Source: Chryseobacterium edaphi (GTDB lineage Bacteria; Bacteroidota; Bacteroidia; Flavobacteriales; Weeksellaceae). From it: a DNA stretch of 64,000 nucleotides. The stretch is taken from positions 124,001 through 188,000 of the forward strand of contig NZ_JAOTEM010000002.1 of the NCBI RefSeq assembly GCF_025628985.1, given 5' to 3'. Positions within the stretch are counted from its first letter, which is position 1; the number at the start of each line of letters is the position of its first letter. Shown piece after piece: positions 27,514-37,160 of this stretch. A program made the translations under genes and the position numbers. The notes under the pieces were generated by a model, which made no database searches, was not told the origin of the DNA, and saw only the letters and a program-made list of their open reading frames with translations.

Positions 27514-28626
27514 ATGAATTTTTTTAAACTTCCTTTTCTCCTTAGACTAGCTTTAGCGGTTATTTCGATCATTGGAATAGGATACCTCATCAAATTGGGG
27601 CAAAGCATTTTAGCTCCATTTTTTTTAGCATTTCTAATGGCGATGCTTTTTTTGCCGATTGCTAATTTTTTTGAGAAAAGATTAAAATTGCCGAGATCAA
27701 TCTCCACCATAATCTCTGTCACGATGATGTTGGTTATTCTGACGGGGTTAATTTATTTTTTTGGATCACAAATCTCAAGTTTCAGCCGCGATCTACCGCA
27801 TTTAACCAAACAGTTTAATACGGTTTTTCATAATCTTCAGACTTGGGTTTCACATACTTTTAATGTGAAAATTGACGAACAGCTTGATTATCTTGATCAA
27901 GGTTTAGGCAAACTTCTTTCTTCATCAGGAATAATTTTAGGATTTACTTTCGGGATTTTTTCTTCAAGCTTGGGATTTCTGGCATTTTTCATCTTGTTTT
28001 TCATCTTTATTTTAAATTACAGAAGGATTTTAAATAATTTCATTGTCAATGTTTTTAATGAAAAACATAAAGCCAGTGTTCAGGAAGTTGTTTCTGAAGT
28101 GCGAATTATGACCAAAAGATATATTATTGGACTTTGTCTTCAGATTGTTATCGTTTCAGTTTTAGCAACTACTGTTTTGACAATTTTGGGAGTAAAATAT
28201 GCCGTTTTGCTTGGAGTCTTAACGGGATTATTAAACGTGATTCCATACATTGGAATTTGCATTTCGCTTTTAATTTCCTGCTTTATTGCATTTGCAACAG
28301 GAACAGTTTCCAGCTGTATCTATGTTGCAATCGGCTATGTTATCGTGCATGTGATTGATGGAAATATTATACTTCCATTCGTAGTGGGTTCAAAAGTAAA
28401 AATCAACGCATTATTTTCTTTTATCGGAATTCTTTTGGGAGAACATCTTTGGGGAATTTCGGGAATGTTTCTTTGTATTCCGGCAATTGCGATCATTAAA
28501 ATTGTTTTTGAACGCGTGGAAGGTCTGCAACCTTGGGGAAGACTTTTAGGTGAAGACGAAAAGCCTCATAAAAGGAAGAAAAGCTATAAAATATCGAAGA
28601 ATATTACTTTAAAGGAAATGGATTAG
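27514..28626 (+). CDS. AI-2E family transporter (PerM-like permease)
   Basis: A 370-aa membrane protein with about eight hydrophobic helices in the AI-2E/PerM arrangement: a first pair of helices (about 8-50), a soluble stretch with the RDLPHLTKQFNTVFHNLQTW region, then a C-terminal bundle containing GVLTGLLNVIPYIGICIS and the conserved GNIILPFVVGSKVKINALF. Members export or import small molecules, from autoinducer-2 to ions; the substrate is not predictable. The C-terminal tail is basic. It stands alone after the lon terminator. Confidence 0.85.
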   Translation: MNFFKLPFLLRLALAVISIIGIGYLIKLGQSILAPFFLAFLMAMLFLPIANFFEKRLKLPRSISTIISVTMMLVILTGLIYFFGSQISSFSRDLPHLTKQFNTVFHNLQTWVSHTFNVKIDEQLDYLDQGLGKLLSSSGIILGFTFGIFSSSLGFLAFFILFFIFILNYRRILNNFIVNVFNEKHKASVQEVVSEVRIMTKRYIIGLCLQIVIVSVLATTVLTILGVKYAVLLGVLTGLLNVIPYIGICISLLISCFIAFATGTVSSCIYVAIGYVIVHVIDGNIILPFVVGSKVKINALFSFIGILLGEHLWGISGMFLCIPAIAIIKIVFERVEGLQPWGRLLGEDEKPHKRKKSYKISKNITLKEMD

Positions 28627-28693
28627 GATTTTGGCAATTTGATTATCAGCTTTAAAATTTTTTCAATTTTTATCAACGAATTAAATTTTTATT

Positions 28694-28701
28694 TAAATTT
28701 G
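28694..28701 (+). promoter_or_regulatory. -7 box of the DoxX-family gene
   Basis: TAAATTTG matches TAnnTTTG, 15 nt ahead of the ATG at 28717. It argues for that start rather than the upstream TTG at 28639. Confidence 0.45.
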
Positions 28702-28716
28702 ATAAAAATCAATATC

Positions 28717-29094
28717 ATGAAAATCGTAAAATTCATTATCAGTTTGCTTTTCGGATTGATGTTTATCAATGCCGGATTAAACAAATTTCTCAATTACATG
28801 CCAATGCCGAAACCTACGCCGGAGCAAATGAAAATTTTTGAAGCATTCAATCAGCTGCATTGGTTAATGCCATTAGTTGGAGCCGTAGAAATTGTTGGAG
28901 GATTATTGTTTATCTTCCCGAAAACGAGGGCTTTAGGCGCAATTATTATTTTACCAGTGATGGTTGGAATTGTCCTTCACATTTTCACAATAGACAAATC
29001 AACTTCTGGAATGTCTATTGCCGGAGTTTTGTTTCTGATAAATCTCTGGATGATTATTGACAATAAAGAAAAATATAAAGCTTTAGTTAAATAA
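28717..29094 (+). CDS. DoxX family membrane protein
   Basis: A 125-aa protein with four membrane helices. The N-terminal IISLLFGLMFINAGLNKFLNYM pattern and the LVGAVEIVGGLLFIFPKTRALGAIIILPVMVGIVLH block are typical of small DoxX-like proteins, whose function is mostly unknown but is sometimes tied to quinone or redox systems. The frame extends upstream to a TTG at 28639, but the ATG at 28717 lies correctly behind a promoter box and begins with a sensible first helix. It stands alone before an inverted-repeat element. Confidence 0.8.
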   Translation: MKIVKFIISLLFGLMFINAGLNKFLNYMPMPKPTPEQMKIFEAFNQLHWLMPLVGAVEIVGGLLFIFPKTRALGAIIILPVMVGIVLHIFTIDKSTSGMSIAGVLFLINLWMIIDNKEKYKALVK

Positions 29095-29100
29095 AAAGTC

Positions 29101-29176
29101 AATGGTCAATGGTGAATTTTGCTTCGCAAATGAATTTTTAAAATTGACAAGCAAACCGAATTAACCATTGACCATT
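29101..29176. repeat. Intergenic inverted repeat with 13-bp arms
   Basis: AATGGTCAATGGT at 29101-29113 is exactly complementary to ACCATTGACCATT at 29164-29176. The 50-nt interior contains a small TTGC-TTC-GCAA hairpin. It lies between the convergent doxX-like and acyl-CoA dehydrogenase genes and could act as a bidirectional terminator or be a dispersed repeat. Confidence 0.6.
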
Positions 29177-29180
29177 CAAA

Positions 29181-30539
29181 TTATACAAATGCGCTGAATC
29201 CCGTGATTGATCTACCGACAATCAGCGAATTAATTTCTTTTGTTCCTTCGTAAGAATAAATAGCTTCTGCATCGGCTACGAATCTCGCGACATCATATTC
29301 CAGCAAAATTCCGTTTCCGCCTAAAACTTCCCTTGCTCTTGAGACGATATCTCTGGTTCTCATCGTACAAAAAACTTTAGCTAACGAAGCGTGTTCATCT
29401 TTTAAAATATCTTCATCCTGCATTTCAGAAAGTCTGAAAACCATGGTTTGCATCGCCGTTAAATTCGACAACATTTCTACTAAATGTCCCTGAATCATCT
29501 GAAATGAGGCAATAGGTTTTCCGAATTGCTCTCTCTTTCTCGTATAGTCTAAAGCACTTTCGTAAGCTCCTCTCGCACAACCAGTAGCCATCCAGGCAAC
29601 TCCCGCTCTTGTCATTCTCAAAACTTTTGCCGTATCTTTAAATGAATTGGCATTTTGAAGCCTGTTTTCTTCTGTGATTAAGCATTCTTTTAAGGTGACC
29701 AAACCGTTCTGAACGATTCTCAACGCCATTTTTCCTTTGATTTTCTCAACAGAATATCCGGGATTATCTTTTTCAACGATAAAACCTTTCACTTCACCGT
29801 CATCTAAATCTCTTGCCCAAATAATAATTAAATCTGCAAAAGTTGCGTTTCCGATCCATTTTTTTTGTCCATTTAAAATCCAGCCTTCAGCAGTTTTTTT
29901 GCAGGTCACCGTTAAACCTCCTGCAGCTCCTGAACCAACTTCCGGCTCCGTCAATCCAAATGCTCCGATTTTTTCAAACTTTTGCATTTGAGGAAGCCAT
30001 TTTTGTTTTTGTTCTTCCGATCCGCAAATATAAATTGAACCCATCGATAAACCCGACTGAACTCCAAAGAAAGTAGCAATTGATGCATCAACCCTCGCCA
30101 TTTCCATAGCGATGACACCTTCCATTAAAAATGGCATTCCTTTGCAACCGTAACCTTGATATGTTACGCCACAAATATCAAGTTTCTGAAATTTTGGAAT
30201 TAACTCATGCGGAAATTCGTCTCTTAACCAATAGTGATTAACCAAGGGTTTAACCTCTTTTTCCATAAACTCTCTTACTTTTTGCTGAACTTCTCTTTGC
30301 TCAGGAGTCAAAGTATGATAGACATCGTAGAAATCTCCATCAATTGGTGGCAGTTCTTTCTTTTTTTTATTCGGATCAAGCATTTTCATCATTCCGTTCA
30401 ATTGTTTCTCATCCAATTTGGAAAAATTTTCCATGAGTTTTGGGAGATTTACTTTTTGTGAAATTTCGCCCAGCTGATCAAAATCGATTGATTTGAATAA
30501 TTCTATGGCATTTCTGATTTTTGAAAATGTATTAGACAT
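29181..30539 (-). CDS. Acyl-CoA dehydrogenase family protein (glutaryl-CoA dehydrogenase-like)
   Basis: A 452-aa FAD enzyme. After a ~60-residue N-terminal extension the core shows the substrate/FAD-loop motif GAFGLTEPEVGSGA (about 195), the LNGQKKWIGNATFADL block, the RKREQFGKPIASFQMIQ segment (about 330) and, near the C-terminus, ARDIVSRAREVLGGNGI and SYEGTKEINSLIVGR, where the Glu of YEGT is the likely catalytic base, as in glutaryl-CoA and short-branched enzymes. It would oxidise a short dicarboxylic or branched acyl-CoA in the cytoplasm. Exact substrate unknown. Confidence 0.88.
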   Translation of the reverse strand: MSNTFSKIRNAIELFKSIDFDQLGEISQKVNLPKLMENFSKLDEKQLNGMMKMLDPNKKKKELPPIDGDFYDVYHTLTPEQREVQQKVREFMEKEVKPLVNHYWLRDEFPHELIPKFQKLDICGVTYQGYGCKGMPFLMEGVIAMEMARVDASIATFFGVQSGLSMGSIYICGSEEQKQKWLPQMQKFEKIGAFGLTEPEVGSGAAGGLTVTCKKTAEGWILNGQKKWIGNATFADLIIIWARDLDDGEVKGFIVEKDNPGYSVEKIKGKMALRIVQNGLVTLKECLITEENRLQNANSFKDTAKVLRMTRAGVAWMATGCARGAYESALDYTRKREQFGKPIASFQMIQGHLVEMLSNLTAMQTMVFRLSEMQDEDILKDEHASLAKVFCTMRTRDIVSRAREVLGGNGILLEYDVARFVADAEAIYSYEGTKEINSLIVGRSITGFSAFV

Positions 30540-30826
30540 AATAATAGTTGTGATTTATTTGTAAAAATCAAGCAAAAATCAATCCGAATACCATACATAA
30601 AGCAAATTCAATTTTACAAACATTTGACTTTTAACAACTTAAACTGAAATAATTCATTTACAAGTTTTTACTTTCCATTTTCAAACATTACAAATGATTA
30701 CGCTTGAACTTTGAACTAAACAAAACAGAAAAAAATTGCAATTTGAAATCGCTTTAACATATTTCATTTAATGAGTGAAATCAAAATAGTGATTTCATAT
30801 TAATTTAAAACCAATAAATATTACAT

Positions 30827-31747
30827 ATGAAAACTACTTACATCAAATTATCATTAGCCACAGTTCTTATATTAGGAGTTTATTCTTGCAAAAAAGGAGA
30901 AGCATCCGTAAGTGATTATGAAGTTGCTACAAGCGCGGATTCTGCAGCAGTCTCCAAGGAAATATCTTCGGTAGCAACAATGAAAGTGAAAGACAAGCAA
31001 TTCATTAAAACAGCAGAAGTCAACATGGAAGTAAAAGATGTTTATGATGCAACAATTTCTATTGAAAAATCGGTTCAGGATTTGGGAGGCTTCGTTACCA
31101 ATAGCAATTTGCGAAGTAATGTTGTTTCAGAGGATTCTTACAACACGTCAGACAAAGAAGCAATGCTTGTGAAGAAATATCAAACTGAAAACTCAATGCA
31201 GGTAAGAGTTCCTACCGAAAAACTGGGTGACCTTTTGACTTTCATCAATAATAAAAAACTCTTTCTCAATTCAAGAGTCATCAATGCAGAAGATGTGACT
31301 GCAGGCATTAAATACGCAGAAATGGAAGGAAAAAGAATCAAAAAAACCGGCGAAAATATTTCTGAACTCAAAACCACAAAAGACAAAGTGAAAATGAATG
31401 ATGATAATATGTCTGAAGAAAATCAGCAACAGCTCGCCAATCTGGATGTTACGGATAATTTAAAATACAGCACCGTTGATATTTTCATCAAAGAACCAAA
31501 ACTTCGTGTCGCAGAAATTGCGATAACAAATACAACTAACAGTGACAATAAATATAAGTTCGCTTTCTTTTACAGTGCAAAAAACGCTTTTGTAGAGGGA
31601 TTTTATTTAATACAAAGAATTGTTGTTGGGTTAATAATGATTTGGCCGCTTCTATTAATTTCAGGTTTTGGATTTTACTTTTACAGAAAAATTCAATCTA
31701 AAAAGAAAGTTAATCAAACTTTTAAAGAACAAAATCCGGCATCCTAA
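30827..31747 (+). CDS. DUF4349 domain-containing lipoprotein
   Basis: A 306-aa protein with a lipoprotein signal (GVYSCKKGE, Cys about residue 21). The central region, from KFIKTAEVNMEVKD to a predicted coiled coil around 170-200, matches the DUF4349 layout: paired beta segments, a helical hairpin, a second beta part (STVDIFIKEP), then a membrane helix near 265-287 (IVVGLIMIWPLLLISGFGFYF) and a basic tail. Function of the domain is unknown. The 287-bp gap upstream holds AT-rich sequence with no clear TAnnTTTG box. Confidence 0.82.
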   Translation: MKTTYIKLSLATVLILGVYSCKKGEASVSDYEVATSADSAAVSKEISSVATMKVKDKQFIKTAEVNMEVKDVYDATISIEKSVQDLGGFVTNSNLRSNVVSEDSYNTSDKEAMLVKKYQTENSMQVRVPTEKLGDLLTFINNKKLFLNSRVINAEDVTAGIKYAEMEGKRIKKTGENISELKTTKDKVKMNDDNMSEENQQQLANLDVTDNLKYSTVDIFIKEPKLRVAEIAITNTTNSDNKYKFAFFYSAKNAFVEGFYLIQRIVVGLIMIWPLLLISGFGFYFYRKIQSKKKVNQTFKEQNPAS

Positions 31748-31776
31748 CTTTTGAGTTATCAACATAGATTTTTTGG

Positions 31777-31807
31777 AACCTCTGCATTTTTGTGGAGGTT
31801 TTTTTTA
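31777..31807 (+). terminator. Terminator of the DUF4349 gene
   Basis: AACCTC (31777-31782) pairs with GAGGTT (31795-31800) and runs directly into a T8 tract, about 30 bp after the stop. Confidence 0.75.
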
Positions 31808-31901
31808 TTTTCAATTGTTAAAATCCTTGATTTCAGATAATCAAAATTCTCTTTTACGTCGATTTTTAATCCTCAATTAACATCATTGGTGTAAAATTCC
31901 G

Positions 31902-31909
31902 TAAATTTG
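31902..31909 (+). promoter_or_regulatory. -7 box of pgi
   Basis: TAAATTTG about 80 bp upstream of the pgi start. A TTG at 31886-31888 is only 13 nt away, so the -33 element is doubtful. Confidence 0.35.
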
Positions 31910-31989
31910 CAAATCAATAATTCGGCATAAGGATTCAGCGGATTTCACGTCAAAATTCTAAGCCCTAAAATTTTAATTTCTAGACTTTT

Positions 31990-33630
31990 ATGCTATCAAA
32001 AATAAACCCTACACAAACTAACAGCTGGGAAGCACTTGAGGAACATTTTGCCAACAATGACTTTGAACTGCGAAGTCTTTTTCAATATAATGCTGAACGC
32101 TTTAATGAATTTTCAGTAAAAAGAGAAAATTTCCTTTTCGATTATTCTAAAAATTTAATCACTGCTGAAACTAAACAGCTTTTACTAGATTTAGCAGAAG
32201 AATGTCAGTTGAAGGATGCAATTTCTAAAATGTTTTCCGGTGATAAAATCAACGAAACAGAAGGAAGAGCAGTTTTGCATACGGCTTTAAGAGATTTTTC
32301 TGATAAAGAAATTCTGGTAGACGGTGAAAATATCAAGCCTCAGATCAAAAGAGTTCTTGATCACATAAAAACTTTTTCTGACAGCGTAATTTCAGGAGAG
32401 CATAAAGGTTTTACAGGAAAAGAAATTACTGATGTTGTGAACATCGGAATTGGAGGTTCAGATTTGGGACCTGTAATGGTGGTTTCGGCTTTAAAACATT
32501 TTAAAACAAGATTAAATGTTCGTTTCGTTTCAAACGTAGACGGAAATCATATTGCTGAAGTTGTAAAAGATTTAAATCCTGAAACAACTTTATTTATCAT
32601 TGCTTCCAAGACATTTACGACTCAGGAAACGATGACTAATGCAAACTCAGCAAAAGACTGGTTCTTAAAAGCAGGAAAACAGGAAGATGTAGCAAGACAC
32701 TTTGTGGCTTTATCAACTAATGTTCAAGCAGTTAAAGACTTCGGAATCGCAGAAGAAAACATATTTGAATTCTGGGATTGGGTCGGAGGAAGATATTCAC
32801 TATGGAGCGCGATTGGCTTAAGTATCGTTCTTTCAGTAGGGTATGAGAATTTCGAACAATTATTAAAAGGTGCTGAAAATACAGATCAACATTTTCAAAC
32901 CGCAGATTTTGCTGAAAACGTTCCTGTTTTGATGGGACTTTTAGGAATTTGGTATCGAAATTTCTATGCGGCAACAACTTATGCAATTTTACCTTACTCT
33001 CAATATTTAGACAGGTTTGCAGCATATCTTCAACAAGGCGATATGGAAAGCAACGGAAAATGTGTTGACAGAAACGGTGAATTTGTAGAATATGAAACAG
33101 GACCAATCATTTGGGGAGAACCTGGAACTAACGGACAACACGCTTTCTACCAACTGATTCACCAAGGAACAGAGTTGATTCCTGCAGATTTTATTGCGTA
33201 TGCGAAAAGCCCAAACAAAGTTTCTGATCATCAGGATAAATTGTTGGCAAACTTTTTTGCTCAGACTGAAGCACTTGCTTTCGGAAAAACGGAAGAAGAA
33301 GTTGAAGAAGAATTGAAGGCTTCAGGAAAATCTGAAGAAGAAATTGATTTCTTATTAAATTATAAAGTTTTCCACGGAAACACTCCTACAAACTCATTAA
33401 TGATTAACGAATTAACTCCTTTTTCATTAGGACAGTTGATTGCATTATATGAACACAAAATATTTGTTCAGGGAGTAATCTGGAATATTTTCAGTTTTGA
33501 TCAGTTCGGAGTAGAATTAGGAAAAGTTTTAGCAAATAAAATCTTACCGGAATTGGAAAATGGTGAGGCAGTTAGTTCTCATGATTCTTCAACAAATGGG
33601 TTGATTAATTATTATAAGTCAAACAAATAA
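31990..33630 (+). CDS. pgi: Glucose-6-phosphate isomerase
   Basis: A 546-aa enzyme interconverting glucose-6-phosphate and fructose-6-phosphate in glycolysis. The SIS folds show the sugar-phosphate binding block [13 protein letters not shown] (about 155), the [17 protein letters not shown] block, [17 protein letters not shown] (about 260), the catalytic Glu/His region [19 protein letters not shown] (about 378-390) and the C-terminal [15 protein letters not shown] with a late Lys. Length is normal for the larger class of bacterial PGI. Confidence 0.97.
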   Translation: MLSKINPTQTNSWEALEEHFANNDFELRSLFQYNAERFNEFSVKRENFLFDYSKNLITAETKQLLLDLAEECQLKDAISKMFSGDKINETEGRAVLHTALRDFSDKEILVDGENIKPQIKRVLDHIKTFSDSVISGEHKGFTGKEITDVVNIGIGGSDLGPVMVVSALKHFKTRLNVRFVSNVDGNHIAEVVKDLNPETTLFIIASKTFTTQETMTNANSAKDWFLKAGKQEDVARHFVALSTNVQAVKDFGIAEENIFEFWDWVGGRYSLWSAIGLSIVLSVGYENFEQLLKGAENTDQHFQTADFAENVPVLMGLLGIWYRNFYAATTYAILPYSQYLDRFAAYLQQGDMESNGKCVDRNGEFVEYETGPIIWGEPGTNGQHAFYQLIHQGTELIPADFIAYAKSPNKVSDHQDKLLANFFAQTEALAFGKTEEEVEEELKASGKSEEEIDFLLNYKVFHGNTPTNSLMINELTPFSLGQLIALYEHKIFVQGVIWNIFSFDQFGVELGKVLANKILPELENGEAVSSHDSSTNGLINYYKSNK

Positions 33631-33647
33631 GTTTTAGAGATTTTCAT

Positions 33648-33655
33648 TAATTTTG
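33648..33655 (+). promoter_or_regulatory. -7 box of the RelE/ParE-type toxin-antitoxin operon
   Basis: TAATTTTG, 15 nt before the antitoxin ATG at 33671. It overlaps an earlier in-frame start at 33653, which is therefore unlikely to be used. Confidence 0.45.
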
Positions 33656-33670
33656 ATTAAAAATAGAATC

Positions 33671-33889
33671 ATGAGTACCATTACAATACACATTAAAAAT
33701 AAAGAAGAGGAAACATTTATGGAAAACCTTCTTCAAAAGATGAGAATTGCATTTGTGAAAGATGAAGACGATTTTGAGTTGACTGATGAGATGAAAAAGG
33801 CGATTGACGAAGCTTTGAAACAAGACAGATCAAAATCCGTAGATGCATTTGAATCATTAAAGAAAATTTCAGAAAAGTATGGCATTTAA
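33671..33889 (+). CDS. Putative antitoxin of a type II toxin-antitoxin pair
   Basis: A 72-aa protein with a short beta-strand N-terminus (STITIHIKNKEEETFMENLLQKM) followed by a charged, probably disordered helix-rich half (LTDEMKKAIDEALKQDRSKSVDAFESLKKISEKYGI). This arrangement, and an 11-bp overlap with a RelE/ParE toxin gene, is that of an antitoxin that neutralises by wrapping the toxin. I recognise no classic HTH or ribbon-helix-helix, so autoregulation is less certain. The start at 33671 is chosen because a promoter box overlaps the alternative. Confidence 0.78.
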   Translation: MSTITIHIKNKEEETFMENLLQKMRIAFVKDEDDFELTDEMKKAIDEALKQDRSKSVDAFESLKKISEKYGI

Positions 33890-34169
33890 GATTGTAGTTT
33901 CTCCTATTGCTAATAATAATATTGATGACGCCATCAGATATTACAGAACACAATCTCAGAGTGCCGCAAAGAACTTTAGGAAGAGATTACTTGATGCTTA
34001 CAAATCGTTACAAACAAATCCTTTTTTCGTTGTCAAATATGAAAATGTAAGAGCAATACCTTTGAAGAAGTTGCCATACTTGATTTTTTATGACATAGAT
34101 GAGAGAGATCAAGTTGTAAACATCCTCTCCGTTTTCTGCACTCATCAGAATCCTGAAAAATATCCTTAA
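33879..34169 (+). CDS. RelE/ParE family toxin
   Basis: A 96-aa protein of the RelE/ParE fold: an N-terminal FKIVVSPIANNNIDDAIRYY helix-hairpin, a SAAKNFRKRLLDAYKSLQTNPFF helix and C-terminal beta strands ending with LPYLIFYDIDERDQVVNILSVFCTHQNPEKY. RelE members cut mRNA on the ribosome, whereas ParE members poison gyrase; the C-terminal residues seen do not decide between them. The gene starts inside the antitoxin gene (11-bp overlap). The pair sits between pgi and folD. Confidence 0.85.
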   Translation: MAFKIVVSPIANNNIDDAIRYYRTQSQSAAKNFRKRLLDAYKSLQTNPFFVVKYENVRAIPLKKLPYLIFYDIDERDQVVNILSVFCTHQNPEKYP

Positions 34170-34199
34170 AATCTAATAATAAAAAGTAATAAAATAAAA

Positions 34200-35084
34200 A
34201 TGGCAGAAATTCTTGACGGATTAAAAGTTTCCAAAGAAATCAAGGCAGAAATCAAGGTTGAAGTTGATAAAATCATTGCAAACAAAAGAAGAGCACCACA
34301 TTTGGTTGCCATTCTTGTTGGAAATAACGGAGCGAGCAAGGCTTATGTAAATGCTAAAGTGAAAGACTGTGAAGAAGTTGGTTTTCAATCGAGCTTAGTG
34401 AAATTTCCAAGCACGGTTTCTGAATCTGAATTACTGGAAAAAATTGAGGAACTTAATAAGGATAAATCTGTTGATGGTTTTATCGTTCAATTGCCTTTAC
34501 CAGATCAAGTCGATCAGGAGAAAATCATTAACGCGATCGATCCAAGAAAAGACGTTGACGGTTTCCACCCTACCAATTTCGGAAAAATGGCTTTGGAAAT
34601 GGATACATTTTTACCCGCAACTCCATTCGGAATTTTAACATTATTGGAAAGATATAATATTGAAACAAAGGGTAAAGACTGTGTCATCATCGGAAGAAGT
34701 AAAATCGTCGGAAGACCAATGAGTATCTTAATGGGAAGAAAAGACTTTCCGGGAAATTCAACAGTAACTTTGACTCATTCTTACACAAAAGACATCGAAG
34801 AATATACTAAAAAGGCAGATATTGTAATTACAGCTTTAGGTGATCCTCATTTCTTAAAAGGCGAAATGATCAAAGACGGAGCGGTAATTGTTGACGTTGG
34901 AATTACAAGAGTAGATGACGACTCTCCAAAAGGATATTATTTAGCGGGTGATGTGGATTTTGACAGTTGTGCTGCAAAGGCAAGCTGGATCACGCCTGTT
35001 CCGGGAGGAGTTGGTCCCATGACAAGAGCAATGTTAATGAAAAACACCATTATTGCTTACAAAACTTCGGTCTATAACGACTAA
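34200..35084 (+). CDS. folD: Methylenetetrahydrofolate dehydrogenase / methenyl-THF cyclohydrolase
   Basis: A 294-aa bifunctional enzyme of one-carbon metabolism that oxidises 5,10-methylene-THF with NADP and hydrolyses the methenyl form. Key motifs are the catalytic Lys region SKAYVNAKVKDCEEVG (about 42-58), VDGFIVQLPLPDQVD (about 96), KDVDGFHPTNFGKM, the nucleotide loop VIIGRSKIVGRPMS (about 163) and PVPGGVGPMTRAML near the C-terminus. Length is standard. It is followed 6 bp later by queE. Confidence 0.97.
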   Translation: MAEILDGLKVSKEIKAEIKVEVDKIIANKRRAPHLVAILVGNNGASKAYVNAKVKDCEEVGFQSSLVKFPSTVSESELLEKIEELNKDKSVDGFIVQLPLPDQVDQEKIINAIDPRKDVDGFHPTNFGKMALEMDTFLPATPFGILTLLERYNIETKGKDCVIIGRSKIVGRPMSILMGRKDFPGNSTVTLTHSYTKDIEEYTKKADIVITALGDPHFLKGEMIKDGAVIVDVGITRVDDDSPKGYYLAGDVDFDSCAAKASWITPVPGGVGPMTRAMLMKNTIIAYKTSVYND

Positions 35085-35090
35085 TTTAAA

Positions 35091-35720
35091 ATGAATAAAG
35101 AAGAAGATATTTTATTGAATGAAGGTAGAATGCTCCCTGTGATGGAGCATTTTTACACGATTCAGGGAGAAGGAGCACACACCGGAAAAGCAGCCTATTT
35201 CATCAGATTGGGTGGCTGCGATGTCGGTTGTCATTGGTGCGATGTGAAGGAGAGCTGGAATCCTGATCTTCATCCTTTAATGAATGCAGAAGAAATTGCA
35301 GAAATTGCAGCAAGACATTGCAAGATTGTAGTGTTAACCGGTGGTGAACCATTGATGTGGAATTTAGATATCTTGACATCCAAATTAAAAGAGCTTGGAT
35401 GTACCGTTCATATAGAGACTTCGGGAGCTTACCCAATGAGCGGACATTTGGATTGGATTACCCTTTCGCCTAAAAAGACAGGACTTCCAAAGCAGGAAAT
35501 TTATACTAAAGCTCATGAATTGAAAATGATTATTTTTAACAATAACGATTTTAAATTTGCTGAGGAACAAGCTTCAAAAGTTTCTGAAAACTGCAAACTT
35601 TATCTTCAAAGTGAGTGGAGCAAGCGAGACGAAATGTATCCGAAAATTACTGATTTCATTCTTGCAAACCCGCGATGGCAAGCTTCAGTTCAGACGCATA
35701 AATATCTGAATATTCCATAA
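35091..35720 (+). CDS. queE: 7-carboxy-7-deazaguanine synthase
   Basis: A 209-aa radical SAM enzyme of queuosine synthesis, converting carboxytetrahydropterin to carboxydeazaguanine. The [4Fe-4S]/SAM motif is CDVGCHWC (CX3CX2C, about residues 43-50), preceded by EHFYTIQGEGAHTGKAA, the QueE N-terminal signature. VLTGGEPLMW (about 84) is the SAM-binding GGE motif, and TSGAYP follows. The short length and single cluster are normal. The gene is 6 bp after folD, so the two are probably co-transcribed, although their pathways differ. Confidence 0.95.
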   Translation: MNKEEDILLNEGRMLPVMEHFYTIQGEGAHTGKAAYFIRLGGCDVGCHWCDVKESWNPDLHPLMNAEEIAEIAARHCKIVVLTGGEPLMWNLDILTSKLKELGCTVHIETSGAYPMSGHLDWITLSPKKTGLPKQEIYTKAHELKMIIFNNNDFKFAEEQASKVSENCKLYLQSEWSKRDEMYPKITDFILANPRWQASVQTHKYLNIP

Positions 35721-35760
35721 AATTTCCTTAATTTAGCCTCTGTATCATTCATTTTATTAG

Positions 35761-37131
35761 ATGCAAAGAATCCGGTATTCCAGATATTTAAAAACACTTA
35801 TCATCCTGCTTGACCTTTTGGTGATTGCAGGAGTTTTTATTTTGTATTTCCTCAACAGAAATCCTGATCTGGTGCATGATGAAGATTTGGTATCCCAAAA
35901 TTCGTTTTCTCTTTTATTGCTTTTTTCTTTCTGGATATTATTGAGCGGAAGAACAAAAATATATAATATTGCCAGAAATTTAACCTATATAATTTTTGTA
36001 GAACGTGTTGTCGTGCATTTTCTTTTATTTATAATCGGATTGATTCTGATCAGAAAAGTCAGCAACAACCAGTTTTTCAGTTCTCAACTTACCTGGTTTT
36101 CGCTTTATCTCTTTTCATCTGTAATTTTTATAAAGTCGATTGTTTATTTTATCATTAAATACCTTCGATCTTTAGGTATCAACCATAGAAATGTCATGTT
36201 TTTGTACGAAGATGAATCTACCGAAACATTGAAAAACATCCTTAAAGAAAGAAAAGATTACGGATATAAAATGTTTAAATATGATTCATCAAAGATTAAT
36301 TCTGATGATCTTATTAAATTCTGGAAATCTAATGGTATCCACACCTTATTTATCCCGACAGAAAACCCGTTTTCAGATCATACCAGAGATGAGATTTTCA
36401 GATTAGCAGAAACTCACAAGGTACATATTTCATTAGTCCCGAATATTTCTCAAAACGATTATTTCTTTTTTGATTTGGGTTATATAGAAACTCAGCCGGT
36501 TTTAAATCAAGGGAAATATCCTTTGGATTTTTATTCTAATTTTTTGCTAAAACGAATATTCGACGTTATATTTTCGATATTGGTCTTAGTTTTGATTTGT
36601 TCTTGGCTGTTTCCTGTCATTGCATTTTTGATTAAAAGGAGCTCGAAAGGTCCCGTTTTTTTTGTACAGAAAAGATATGGTTTTCATGAGGAAGTTTTTA
36701 ATTGTATTAAATTCAGAACCATGGTTGTAAATGATGATTCATCAACAAAGACAACTGAGCATAATGACAGGAGAATTACCAAGATCGGAAAATTTCTGAG
36801 GAGAACAAGTTTAGATGAAATGCCGCAATTCATCAATGTTTTAAAGGGTGAAATGTCGGTCGTAGGACCAAGACCTCATATGCTTGCTGTGGATAATTAT
36901 TACAAACCGAAGATCGGAAGATATACTTTGAGAAGTTTGGCAAGCCCGGGAATAACTGGTTTAGCTCAGGTAAGCGGTTTTCGCGGAGATTCAGGACAAG
37001 TTGAAGTTGAGATGAATAAGCGTATTCTTGCAGATGCCTTTTACATAAGAAACTGGAGTTTTGTAATGGATATGATTATCATCTTAAAAACCATTGTTTT
37101 GGTAATAGTTGGTGACAAAAATGCAAAGTAA
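35761..37131 (+). CDS. Exopolysaccharide polyprenyl-phosphate sugar-1-phosphate transferase (WcaJ-like)
   Basis: A 456-aa inner-membrane enzyme that starts glycan synthesis by loading a sugar phosphate on undecaprenyl phosphate. About four N-terminal helices (12-155) are followed by a Rossmann-like region and the C-terminal bacterial sugar-transferase domain: KRIFDVIFSILVLVLIC (about 258), GPVFFVQKRYGFHEEVFNCIKFRTM, the catalytic TSLDEMPQFINVLKGEMSVVGPRPH (about 350), then GLAQVSGFRG. It heads a run including MlaE, MlaF and a beta-barrel gene (30 bp to mlaE). Sugar specificity is unknown. Confidence 0.9.
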   Translation: MQRIRYSRYLKTLIILLDLLVIAGVFILYFLNRNPDLVHDEDLVSQNSFSLLLLFSFWILLSGRTKIYNIARNLTYIIFVERVVVHFLLFIIGLILIRKVSNNQFFSSQLTWFSLYLFSSVIFIKSIVYFIIKYLRSLGINHRNVMFLYEDESTETLKNILKERKDYGYKMFKYDSSKINSDDLIKFWKSNGIHTLFIPTENPFSDHTRDEIFRLAETHKVHISLVPNISQNDYFFFDLGYIETQPVLNQGKYPLDFYSNFLLKRIFDVIFSILVLVLICSWLFPVIAFLIKRSSKGPVFFVQKRYGFHEEVFNCIKFRTMVVNDDSSTKTTEHNDRRITKIGKFLRRTSLDEMPQFINVLKGEMSVVGPRPHMLAVDNYYKPKIGRYTLRSLASPGITGLAQVSGFRGDSGQVEVEMNKRILADAFYIRNWSFVMDMIIILKTIVLVIVGDKNAK

Positions 37132-37160
37132 AATAAATAAAAATAGTCTAATTTAGCAGA

